Below are positions 1-9,320 of a stretch of 64,000 nt of DNA, piece after piece. Where the stretch lies: contig CM049319.1 of the NCBI GenBank assembly GCA_026874595.1, positions 61,510,917 to 61,574,916 on the forward strand, in the 5' to 3' direction. The notes below the pieces were generated by a model. The model saw only the letters and a program-made list of their open reading frames with translations. It did not search any database and was not told where the DNA came from. Each line of letters starts with the position of its first letter. Position 1 is the first letter of the stretch. Origin of the DNA: Sipunculus nudus. Taxonomy: Eukaryota > Annelida > Sipuncula > Golfingiida > Sipunculidae. A program made the translations under genes and the position numbers.

Positions 1-717
1 ATTGTCACGGGGTGTATTGCGTGCATGTAGTAGTGCTAAATATGGATCAGATCCATCGCGGTGGCATTTCTCAAGCAAACTCTTAGCACTCTGAACAGCT
101 CGTTCAGCCAGCCCGTTTGACTGTGGGTATGTTGGGCTGGAGGTAATGTGTTTAAAGTTCCATTGGTGGGTAAAGTCTTTAAACTCTTGACTTGTGAACT
201 GACGACCGTTGTCTGTGATCAATACTTGAGTGACTCTTTAGTTTTGTGATCACAGCTTTAGTGTTGTACTCTGTAGAGAATTCACTTCCCACCATCCTGA
301 ATATGAATCAAATAGTACAAGATATTGGGTATTGTGCCATTCCATCAGATCAGCTGCTATTGTGCACCATGGCATATCAGGAACTGGGTAGGACTTCAGT
401 GGTTCTTTCTGCTGATGATCCCTTTAACTATTACAGATATCACACTGAGAAACTGCTTTATCAATATCCTTGTTCATGGACAACCAGAATACTGCTTCTC
501 TGGCTCTCCGCTTAGTAGTTTCTACACCTGGGTGTCCGGCATGTAGCTTCTGGACATACTCAGTTTGCAGGATCCTTGGTATAACTGGTCTTTGTCCTTT
601 GTTCAAAATACCTTTGTCCTCAATGAGTTCATCCCTGATATTATAGAATGGACGTAAATCTGCTGGAATTTCTCTGATGCTAGAAGACCAATCATCACGA
701 ATTATCTTCGCTAATCG
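1..717 (-). pseudogene. integrase region of gypsy Pol (stops present, cut by window)
   Basis: The minus strand at 606-424 reads an integrase HHCC zinc motif (HAGHPGVETTKRRA … CDIC). A stop follows at once. Beyond it the frame continues with an integrase-core start (MPWCTIAADLM), further stops near 255-230, then [10 protein letters not shown] and [20 protein letters not shown], the classic D,D-35-E core with its second Asp and its Glu. At least four nonsense positions break it. The window edge removes the C-terminal part. Confidence 0.85.
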
Positions 718-2565
718 CTATAGCATACTGTCATGTGATGTGGCTTCTTTAACTCTTTCAGTCTGATGGGTTGACAAATGGTTTACTGTTAACACTTCAA
801 ATTCTGTCTCATCAGATGTTGCTGTGCTCTGAGAGCATGCACGTGACAGTGTGTCTGCCAGATATAGTTCTGAGCCTTTCTTGTACACAAGTTCAATGTC
901 ATATCTCTGAAGCTTCAGTAACATCTTCTGTAATCTGATTGGAGCTAAGTACATAGGTTTGTTTATTATTGAGACCAGTGGCTTGTGGTCTGTTTCCACT
1001 ATCACTTTCCGGCCGTACACATAATCATGAAATCTATTGCAGGCGAACAACACTGCTAAAAGTTCTTTCTCTATCTGCGCATAATTAACTTCTGCAGGCG
1101 TCAGAGCTCTCGAAGCATAGGCTATCGGCTGGCCTTCCTGTAAACAGGCTGCTCCCAAACCTGACTGTGACGCATCTCCTGTCAACACAACAGGTAGGTT
1201 TATGTCATAATATCGGAGTACTGGTGGACTCGAGATCAACTCTTTGATTTTCTTGAATGCGTCTTGCTGTGGTTGCATCCATGCCCATTCAGAGTCTTTC
1301 TTAACCAATTCTCTCAAGGGACTGGCAGTTTGACTTAGGTTTGGAATAAACTTTGCCAGGTATGTCACCATACCTAAAAATCTCTGTAATGCAGGTACAT
1401 CCTCTGGGGTAGGCATGTCCTGTATAGCCTTGATTTTATTTGGATCTGGCTTAAGGCCATCACTTGTTAGCACATGACCAATATAGGCTACCTCATCTGT
1501 TTTGAACTTGCATTTCTGAGCATTCAGTTTGAGGTTTACCTCACGCGCACGATCAAGGATTGTTTCCAGTCTGTCATCATGCTGTTGCTCAGTTTCTCCC
1601 CACACAAGTATGTCATCCATGATGATCTCACACGGATATCCTGAGAACAAATGTTCCATTGTTTTCTGACAGACATCCGGTCCTGACGATATTCCGAAGG
1701 GCATCCGGAGATATCTATATCTCCCAAATGGAGTACTGAACGTTGTGTAGTAAGAGGACTGCTGTTCAAGCGGAATCTGCCAAAATTCAGATTTAACATC
1801 AAGCACAGTAAAATACTTAGCAGGTGCGATTCTAGTCAACACTTCTTCAATAGTTCTCATCGGATGATGAGGTCTTTTCACAGCTTTATTTAAGCTACGT
1901 GGATCTAAACATATGCGAATCTCATCTTTGCCTTTCTTGTGTGTGGCAACTATTGAATTGACCCAGTCAGTAGGTTCGTATACTGGAGCTATCACTTCCA
2001 TATCTACCATGCGTTCTAGTTCTGCTTTAACTTTACTAGCCATGGCTACAGGAACTTTCCTTGGTGGATGCACCACAGGTGCGATAGATTCATCTAGTTT
2101 GATTTTATACTCAACTGGCAACTTGCCAAGTTTGTCATCAAACAGTTCACTATAATCATCTATGCGTTTACTCATTGTATTGAACTGTGGTTTCAGTTCA
2201 TGAACATCTTTGCTGACACTGATCAAGTTACATCTGATACAGTCTTTCAACCCTAATAGTGGTTGTACTGGTTTATCAACAACATACATTTTAATGTCAT
2301 GAGTAATATCACTATCAGATATAGTACATCTGAATGTCACTGCACCCAATGATCTCATTGTACTACCACCAAATGCAACTAAGTCTACTTTGTGACTTTT
2401 ATCAATAGTCTCATTGGTACGTACAAGATCAAACACATCTCTGCTAATAATGTTACACTTAGCACCAGTGTCCAGTTTGAAGTTGACTAGCTTGTCATTC
2501 ACATTCAGGGAAACTATCATCTCAGATTTATTTTCTGGGAATTTTGTGTCAACTGATTCAATCAT
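718..2565 (-). CDS. pol: gypsy Pol: protease, reverse transcriptase, RNase H
   Basis: A 615-codon open frame. An aspartic protease with LDTGA near residues 32-36 is followed by the RT core: the palm motif FTVLDVKSEFWQIPL, the tract MPFGISSGPDVCQKTM and the catalytic IMDDILVWG. Then come the connection and RNase H region (LTGDASQSGLGAACLQEG, YAQIEKELLAVLFACNRFHDY, TDHKPL). The protein would copy element RNA in cytoplasmic particles, primed by the tRNA at 3,493-3,501. The frame ends at TAG (718-720), and sequence downstream of that stop stays open in the same frame into the integrase zinc domain. The stop is therefore a nonsense change inside a longer Pol. Gag lies immediately upstream. Confidence 0.92.
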   Translation of the reverse strand: MIESVDTKFPENKSEMIVSLNVNDKLVNFKLDTGAKCNIISRDVFDLVRTNETIDKSHKVDLVAFGGSTMRSLGAVTFRCTISDSDITHDIKMYVVDKPVQPLLGLKDCIRCNLISVSKDVHELKPQFNTMSKRIDDYSELFDDKLGKLPVEYKIKLDESIAPVVHPPRKVPVAMASKVKAELERMVDMEVIAPVYEPTDWVNSIVATHKKGKDEIRICLDPRSLNKAVKRPHHPMRTIEEVLTRIAPAKYFTVLDVKSEFWQIPLEQQSSYYTTFSTPFGRYRYLRMPFGISSGPDVCQKTMEHLFSGYPCEIIMDDILVWGETEQQHDDRLETILDRAREVNLKLNAQKCKFKTDEVAYIGHVLTSDGLKPDPNKIKAIQDMPTPEDVPALQRFLGMVTYLAKFIPNLSQTASPLRELVKKDSEWAWMQPQQDAFKKIKELISSPPVLRYYDINLPVVLTGDASQSGLGAACLQEGQPIAYASRALTPAEVNYAQIEKELLAVLFACNRFHDYVYGRKVIVETDHKPLVSIINKPMYLAPIRLQKMLLKLQRYDIELVYKKGSELYLADTLSRACSQSTATSDETEFEVLTVNHLSTHQTERVKEATSHDSML

Positions 2566-3415
2566 AAATGGTGATCATTGAGATCATCATCACTATCATC
2601 CTCTAGTGAATGTACTGGCACTTTACATTTTGACTTACACACTTTCTTGAAGTGATTCCATCTGTTACATCGAAGACATTTCTTCCCAAATGCTGGACAT
2701 TTGCCTTTATCATGGCTGTAGCCACACTTGCCACAATGCTGAGATGAAGCTGCAGGTCTCTTATATCTAGATTCCTGTGCATTAGGATTGTTAACAACAG
2801 GTTTCCTTCTACTAGTTCTTGGTCTCATGTGAAGTGCATTTAAATCAACATCTAAATCCTGACCTGAGAGCTGGGTTGTCTGCTGTTCAGACAGTTCATG
2901 AATACGACATATTTCAAGAGTCAGGTCTTTTTCTTTTAATAGCTGTTTACGTACACCATCATTTATAAGATACCTGTCACAATGCGATCACGAATCAGAT
3001 CGTCATTTAAACTACCGTACTCACACGTGGCAGCTTTAATCCTCAGATCACTGATGTACGCATTAAATGACTCTCCAGGCCTCTGGTTACGAGTATTGAA
3101 AGCATAATAACGTTTTTTTCTGGGGCTACATTGTTCTTGAAACTTCTGTTTCAACACGGAGGGGTCATAACGTGACTCGGCAACTCGCACGACCCTGCCG
3201 TTAACATCACGTACTTCTGGCTAATAGACAAAAGCTCTCTCATGCTCTATAGCCTGTATTCCAGCTAAATTTAGAAGAATCATGGCCTTCTCGCGATCAC
3301 TTTTATCAGAACATGCACAGTCAATAAAGATATCATACTGCATCTCAAACACACGCCAATTTTCAGCGACATTCCCCTCAATAGAAAGTTGACCTGGCTT
3401 TCTGAGGCATTCCAT
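2562..3415 (-). pseudogene. Gag of gypsy element (broken), with zinc knuckle
   Basis: Three open blocks on the minus strand (3,415-3,221, 3,190-2,963 and 2,828-2,562) together make a Gag. The first starts MECLRKPGQLSIEG and contains the capsid-like stretch FEMQYDIFIDCACSDKS. The second has the capsid motif RPGESFNAYISDLR. The third carries Cys-rich nucleic-acid-binding motifs (CGKCGYSHDKGKCPAFGKKC, then CLRCNRWNHFKKVC), so a two-knuckle arrangement. A stop ends the first block at 3,221 and frames change between blocks, so no continuous Gag can be made. It lies directly upstream of Pol, whose ORF overlaps the end of the third block by four bases. Confidence 0.8.
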
Positions 3416-3492
3416 CTTTATTTATACAGTTCAAGGCTACTTATGATAGTTTTGTTCACTGAAGTACGTATCAAAGTGCTAATCCCACGGTA

Positions 3493-3501
3493 CTGACACC
3501 A
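3493..3501 (-). promoter_or_regulatory. tRNA primer binding site (tRNA-Leu type)
   Basis: The minus strand reads TGGTGTCAG immediately after the LTR terminus (…ACA). This is complementary to a tRNA 3' end of the type CTGACACCA, typical of animal tRNA-Leu. It fixes the LTR boundary at 3,501/3,502 and the direction of the element. Confidence 0.65.
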
Positions 3502-3683
3502 TGTATGTCCTTTATTATAGTCCAAATGGCATAACTGTATACAGACAGCCTCTGACACGGCTTTTACACATGGCGGTATATAACGACAAGATCAAGATGG
3601 CAGCTACTGACGTCAGATATGCATTAGGTAAAACACAAACTCATCAAAACACAAACTCGGGCGGAGTTTATGCACACTCTACA
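3502..3683 (-). repeat. 5' LTR of the gypsy element
   Basis: Directly next to a primer site the sequence starts TGTATGTCC. Its minus strand carries a TATATA-type TATA box (about 3,577-3,583) and, nearer the LTR end, an AATAAA polyadenylation signal (complement of 3,511-3,516). That promoter, short R and U5 order is what an LTR requires. The outer limit is uncertain: a TCTACA at 3,678-3,683 would give a TG...CA LTR of 182 bp, but the partner LTR and target duplication lie outside the window. Confidence 0.6.
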
Positions 3684-3764
3684 ATTCTGTAAGCAAAAAC
3701 AAACAGATTATGACTTTTGATTCATATATCAGAATTCCTACTCCCGTCCCCAAACCGAAACCCA

Positions 3765-3825
<61 letters not shown>

Positions 3826-5773
3826 TGAATTTAATCATCTCAAATTGCAAACATCCAACATCATATATACAGGCAGCACTGACATATTCGCATAATTTTA
3901 AGGCAGCGTTCTTGGTCTTTACAAATACCTTTCATGAGCTTGAAGTTGTCACTAGATGTTTTTATTTACAAAATACAACTATGAGGATGGACTAGTGTTC
4001 TAAGGGACCTTCAAAATGATTTTACAATATTCAATTCGTAGGTTGCCAGGAGAGTTGTGAGATTACAAAGACCGTGCTTCGGCCCTACTGTCACAACGTC
4101 TCGAACATCTTTCATAATTCTCTCTACAACTACCATGGAGATACAGTCGATGTGGTAACCGAGAGAGTTACGCAAGCATTCCGGAATATATGCAGGTGAT
4201 TTATGGACATATTCTTCCTTCGGTGGGCTTAGAATATATTATTACCGCACATCTTTATATCTTTTTTTCGCTTTACTTGTCATTTCTACAATTTACCCTT
4301 ACACATTTGAATTTAATTATGAATTATTTATTCTTTCTGCCGGGCTCCTTCGATGTCTGATGTCTTGTGATGGAGTTCTTTTGAGATATCATTCGTTTTT
4401 AACTGTTCTGCATCTTGTAACTTCCACCTATTTACATTGGCGTCAACCCCTATTATCTATAATTGACTGACCCATTAATAGACTATCCCTATAGTGAAGC
4501 AGACAGTCCGGGCAGTCATGATACTGATTCTCTGGTGCAACCTGGGCCGAACTTAGTTACGTCATTTTGACGTGCTAAGGGGCTTAACGTTATTGAAATC
4601 ACAGTAGCCGCCGCGATTGTTCTACCTCCCTGATTATCACTTTTAACCAACAGACTGACAGTATATGTTTGCTTAGTAAAAAATTATTCCACATACTTAC
4701 AGACCTTTCGGCCATTTGGTGATTTAAAACTTTATATTCCTGTGTTGTTTTATAATTTCTGTTGGAAATAAGAGTTAAGAACTAGAAATCTGCCGGCTAA
4801 CGAAGGCAAGCCTCCGTCATTGACTTATTTGGCCGATATTCCTAGGTTAATTCGTGCATATATGTCTGCACATTTGTGAATATTCCTTGAACACGTTACT
4901 GGATCAGGAATATGTGTTGGATCAACACCAAATTCTTGATTCATCAACTGCCCATTCATGAAAGCGTGAGTTATGTTGTGCATAAACACACACAAACCAT
5001 GAATAAACGCACACCCTCTTGGCGGAAGCAGCAACAATAAATGTAAACCAGTCACTACAAAATTGAACACAAAAAGAATGCACTCATGGCAAGTCCTAAA
5101 CCATACAGCAATAACCAGAAGGCATCTTCTAAGTCATTTTCTTCTAAAAATATCGTTTTCTTCTGAATCTCTTTTTCTTATGAGAATTTTTCTAATGACG
5201 GACCCTTTTTCATTTTTTCATCGTTTCTGAATGAGTAGTGCAGGGATCTTTACAGAGTATACTCTAATGGCACCATTTGACCCACAACCAAAATTTCATT
5301 ACCTTTAAATTGTTATATCCCCAATTGTTTTCCTTTCTTCGTGGCTTTGATTCGTTTGATTATATAAGCATAATTTTTGGAAAACGTATAGGCATTCAAT
5401 ATGTGTGTGGTTAGGCTCCCAGACTTGTCTGACGGAGAAAAGAGAATCTTCGACTTATTTATTTTTTTTCTTTTGCACCGATACCCACAACATATACTGC
5501 ACAGTTCTATCACGCAGCAAATATCCAAATTGTTACAATTTTATAAACCATTTATATTGTTCATTGAAACAGCAATGTAAAGTATATTAAACATCAATCC
5601 GTTCTATTCGGACTCATGACGTTGTCCAGTGCGAATATAATGAAAACATTGTGGCTTGTTTTGGCACGAAAAAGGAAGCTAGCAACTTGGTTATGTACAA
5701 TAATACGAAATATTAAACAATATATCTATCAAAACCATGTAGTTTTCGAAAACTTTCTACTATGAATATTACA
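3684..5773. other. intergenic or 5' RGM intron, mostly unrecognised, with (TA)n and a repeat remnant
   Basis: A (TA)n microsatellite occupies about 3,763-3,822. Around 4,780-4,815 the minus strand shows the terminal sequence of a dispersed repeat (CGGAGGCTTGC … GCAGATTTCTAGT), seen on the plus strand at 9,148, 13,580 and 33,610. No exon with a signal peptide for RGM could be picked out here. The rest shows no protein motif. Confidence 0.5.
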
Positions 5774-5898
5774 GCACTGAGCTGCCACGTGACCGCGAAT
5801 GCTTTGACCATCACTTCAAGTTCTGTTCGCCCGCCTTCAAGGCCAACTTTACAAGGTGGATGGATGAATATGAAGGCAAAATATGTGAAGCAAAACGA
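5774..5898 (+). CDS. RGM: RGM exon 1 seen (N-terminal Cys-rich part)
   Basis: Acceptor TATTACAG and donor GTAAGG bound the reading ELPRDRECFDHHFKFC … WMDEYEGKICEAKR. Its cysteines, with those of the next exon (ICEAKR|FSC…GGC), reproduce the close C-x6-C-x6-C spacing of the RGM N-terminal domain. It ends in phase 0. It lacks an initiator Met, so an upstream exon must exist. Confidence 0.65.
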
Positions 5899-6188
5899 GT
5901 AAGGCCGGATATAGAGAAACGTAATTATTTTTGTATTCCATTAAATAAGCCAGTAATCTCATAGTTACATTATTTTACTATTATTAAATGGAGCATTAGC
6001 GTTATTGACTTATTTGTATATTAAAAGTGTGTCAATTGATTAATCGAATACGCGCAAAGATTGGGATAAGTATACTGTGTATTACATGAAGCAATATTAT
6101 TTTTTTATATAAATATAGATGACGTTTTATCTATTTTACAATTAAATATCTGCCTTTTATGTTTAAAAATGCGAATTTTATTTGACAG

Positions 6189-6402
6189 TTCTCATGCACT
6201 TGGTACTTTGGTGGATGTACCCCCGCTCAGACAATCGTTCTGAATCCTGCCTTGGAAAACAAAGCAACAAAATCAGAAATAAAGTTTTAACTGAAACAGA
6301 GTCCTGTTCAGCTGATGCGTATGCCGATCTCATAGGTGAAATCGTACCTGGGCCAGGCCTTTTAAACTCGTCTTATAATGAAATAATTAGAATATATAAC
6401 AG
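6189..6402 (+). CDS. RGM: RGM exon 2, with apparent frameshift
   Basis: Acceptor TTTGACAG and donor AG|GTAAGA. Entering in phase 0 it reads FSCTWYFGGCTPAQTIVLN … TKSEIKF, then TAA at 6,287-6,289 just after a T run (6,285-6,288). From ACTGAAACA onward another frame is open to the donor (TETESCSADAYADLIGEI…) and joins exon 3 in frame if the second AG of CAGAG is the acceptor. One missing T in the run would reconcile both halves. It is either a sequence error or a real lesion. Confidence 0.55.
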
Positions 6403-8697
6403 GTAAGATCGTTTGAATGAAAAAAGACTCTACATAAATCTTGGTCCAAATACAGTATAGTACTTCTTGATTACGGACAGTAACGGGACTTAGGAATTCC
6501 CTTTAAAAGATGTCCGTATATTGGAGAAATGAACGATCTGATCTGGTGCATCTCTGGCCACTACCTCGTTCATATTAGAGGTAATATAGAGAGTACCCTG
6601 CCAGGAATTTCAATATATATAAATAAATATATATGTATAAATGTATATATAAATATTCATTGCTGAAGGGGTCAATCCACCTTTTACAACATTTGTTGTA
6701 ATCCAAAGATAAACGCTCTGTCTGTTCTCCTCTGATCGCTTTTGGTTCATTTATACTATTGTCAAAGTTATGATATATTTATATTTATTTATTTAAGTGT
6801 ATGAAAATGTTAATATCATGAAGAACTGCCATCTTAGGCATGAAGGGATCAAAAGAATTGGGAGGGTGTCCAAGCCTGTTAATATAGGCGATATCATTTG
6901 TGAATATGCAGCAGTTCGTAATTTGAAGTGTTCTGAATATAAATCAGTGCAATCTAAACACTGGACCGGCCTTTAGGTTAATTTCCTCTGTGGTAATGAA
7001 CGTACACATCCCTGTTTTACTACAGATATCTTCATTACTGGGTCTAGTGTTTATAATATTTGAATATTCATCTACATTTAAGACGAAGTCTTGGCGTGAT
7101 CTCTCGTTCCAAGGTAGCAGGTTTCAAACCCTGTGGTTGTCAGTAGGTAGACGGGATAAGTCATGGAAGTAAATAAGATTGCGAAAAATAAAGTGTTTTT
7201 TTTGGGGGGGGGGGGGGACTAGATGGTTTATTTATGGTTGGAACCCCTCAAAGCAAAGATGTACAAGTTCAATTAGTGATAACCTGATAGAAAGGCCGGT
7301 GTCGGCTGGAGCCCTATTTCCCTCTAATTATCGCCCAGGCGAATGTTTCTTGACATTGTGTCAAGCGCCTGTCATGCGAGGTTCTTATCAGATTTTGTTA
7401 GAAACATTAGACCGGTCATAAACTGGGTAGTAGGCACAATCCCTTTTAAAACACTTTTATTGGACAGTACTTTCTGTAAATGATTTTAATCAGCGAAATC
7501 TTCAAGGTGTTCAATCATCTGTATCACAATGATCGCTTTGCATGTCAGCGAGATAAAAATGATAATATGACATTCGAGACTTTTAATTCAGATTTTACAA
7601 GGGGTACTTCAAATGCCTTTGGAAGCTGGCGCGGGGCCCCCTCTCTACGTGCGGAACGGACAGCCACAAAGGGTTTTTCTTGTATCACTTGTTAACAATT
7701 ATGAAGGGCGTGGATATTTCAGGAGTACTCGATTCAGATGCAGCAAATACAGTAAGTATGAATAAATACTAGAGGTTTGGGACCATAAAGCTCCTAAATT
7801 AGGGCCCGACGATTGCCATTTCCTCAAAATGGCAGCCCTGTGACCACATCCAATATCAGATAAGTCTGAATATTTACAAACAATGTTAAATGATGCCACT
7901 ATTAATAAAATATTAGCTTGGCAGCCATATTGGAATTAACAGGAGTCTGAACTTTGAAAGCAGTCATCCCCTCATAGGTGTCAATATTCCGTTACATATT
8001 CGGAAAAGAAAATCATCGATTGTACTGTGGCGCCAATATTGATTATTGGATTGGACTGTAATTCGAGAGGACTAGAGCCCTCATAGGCACCAATCATCCA
8101 TTTGACTTTGAAAAAGGTCAAGCATAATCTCGTTGAGATTACTCGCGCGAAAAAAGCGTAACTGACATACGGGTGCCGGAACGGACGGACGGAGAAGGCG
8201 ATCACTATAGGGCATCCCTTTTCATGCGGCCCCTGATAATTCATAATGTTTATACATGAACATACATAATGAATACAGTAAATATAATTCTATATAACAT
8301 TACCGTGTAGCCTGTAGAAAAACTGCTCCATAAGAGTATCAGTCTCGGAAATTATTTACGCACATAGCAAATGCAACAGCTATAATACCATGAGTCCATG
8401 AAATACGAGAACAAAAGAGTGAATAAAATGTAACATTCCAGCAATACGAGTCCGAATAAGTGAACATACACTGCATAACGCAGCAAATGGATTTCAGATG
8501 AATATTAGGCCAACAAGAAAAATGAAGTTTCTTAACACTTCAAGTAGATATAGGGAAATTTTATAAGGCAGTAATTTTAATCTATGTCTTTTAAAATGAT
8601 TTGGGTGGTTGTGAGACATCGAAAAGTTCTTTCTGATCCGGATGGTCTCAGGACCTACTTTCCCTGTTATTTCATATATAAACCAATTTTGTTTCAG
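6403..8697 (+). other. RGM intron 2
   Basis: AT-rich, with a TATATA-rich stretch near 6,617-6,655, a long G run at 7,206-7,217, and no protein motif. A box-B-like GGTTTCAAACC at about 7,122 has no recognisable tRNA around it. Confidence 0.5.
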
Positions 8698-8883
8698 AGT
8701 CCTCGCTATGGACCACGTGCAACCGTTCTTGCGTTTGGGGATCCACATGTAAAACCATTGGACCAGCCTATAGCCGCCTGTTCAAGTGAGGGACACAGCG
8801 TCTTCCTGGACAACGAATACGTCCGGATCACCGGCAACAATACACCTATAGCACCTAACCATCAGGCCACAGTGATGACATTA
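8698..8883 (+). CDS. RGM: RGM exon 3 with FGDPH autocleavage site
   Basis: Acceptor TTGTTTCAG(AG), donor TTA|GTGAGT. It reads SPRYGPRATVLAFGDPHVKP, then a Cys and a WPLIDN-like segment (HSVFLDNEYVRITGNNTP…ATVMTL). The Asp-Pro bond of GDPH (codons at 8,740-8,745) is the site of RGM self-cleavage in known family members. This exon gives the surest identification of the gene. Confidence 0.88.
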
Positions 8884-8904
8884 GTGAGTCCAAGCATTTT
8901 TCTC

Positions 8905-9182
8905 CGCTAGGAGGTTATGCGTTCTTCCCCTTTCGTGTGTGTTTGTTTATATGTTTACAACATAACTAACGCAATCATTTCGGTGTGGATCTGGTACATT
9001 GTCAGAATTAAGGAACTTCATAAATAAATATTCACAAATGTAAAGTCACTTATGCACGAACAACCCTAGGGATGTGGACCGAATAAGTTGAATGTAAACA
9101 CGGTTATAGGAGCATCCAACAAAAAAGGACCCCCTCCCCCATATGGCGGAGGCTTGCATTCCTTAGAATGCAGATTTCTAGT
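8905..9182 (+). repeat. dispersed repeat ending TTAGAATGCAGATTTCTAGT
   Basis: It starts near a CCGCTAGGAGG sequence and ends GGCGGAGGCTTGCATTCCTT then AGAATGCAGATTTCTAGT. The same arrangement, with the internal words AACATAACTCAC-CAATCAT and CATGATCCGGAT, recurs at 13,378-13,612 and 31,385-31,650. Only the 3' end recurs at 33,598-33,645, and an inverted end near 4,785. No coding capacity; a short non-autonomous element, class unknown. Confidence 0.6.
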
Positions 9183-9320
9183 CTATTATTATAATCTTAT
9201 GAAGAAGAGCCCGCTATGATTTTTAACGAGTTGATTCATATATAAATACTATATATATGATACAATTTGAAGGTCACTTGTTTTCACGGTTCACGTTTGG
9301 TCAAAACCACTTTAGTAGGT

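Larger units (their letters stand above)
1..3683 (-). mobile_element. Ty3/gypsy LTR retrotransposon, 3' end outside window, decaying
   Basis: Read on the minus strand, the order is 5' LTR (3,683-3,502), primer site, Gag (3,415 down to about 2,562), protease, RT and RNase H (2,565-718) and integrase (606 to the left edge). This is the Ty3/gypsy order. The integrase core and the 3' LTR are cut by the window start. Gag and integrase are broken by several in-frame stops, including TAG at 718-720 and a stop just after the integrase zinc motif near 424, so this copy is not autonomous. The Pol block is still open for 615 codons, which suggests moderate rather than ancient age. The family assignment rests on motif order; the exact clade is not determined. 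Confidence 0.9.

Noticed and set aside
5774-6402. Splicing exon 1 at an internal GTGAAG donor to keep exon 2 open
   Set aside because: It would remove the conserved cysteines (ICEAKR, FSC…GGC). A single frame break at the T run explains the data with less loss.
7100-7160. tRNA or tRNA-derived SINE (box-B-like GGTTTCAAACC)
   Set aside because: No A box or cloverleaf can be drawn around it.
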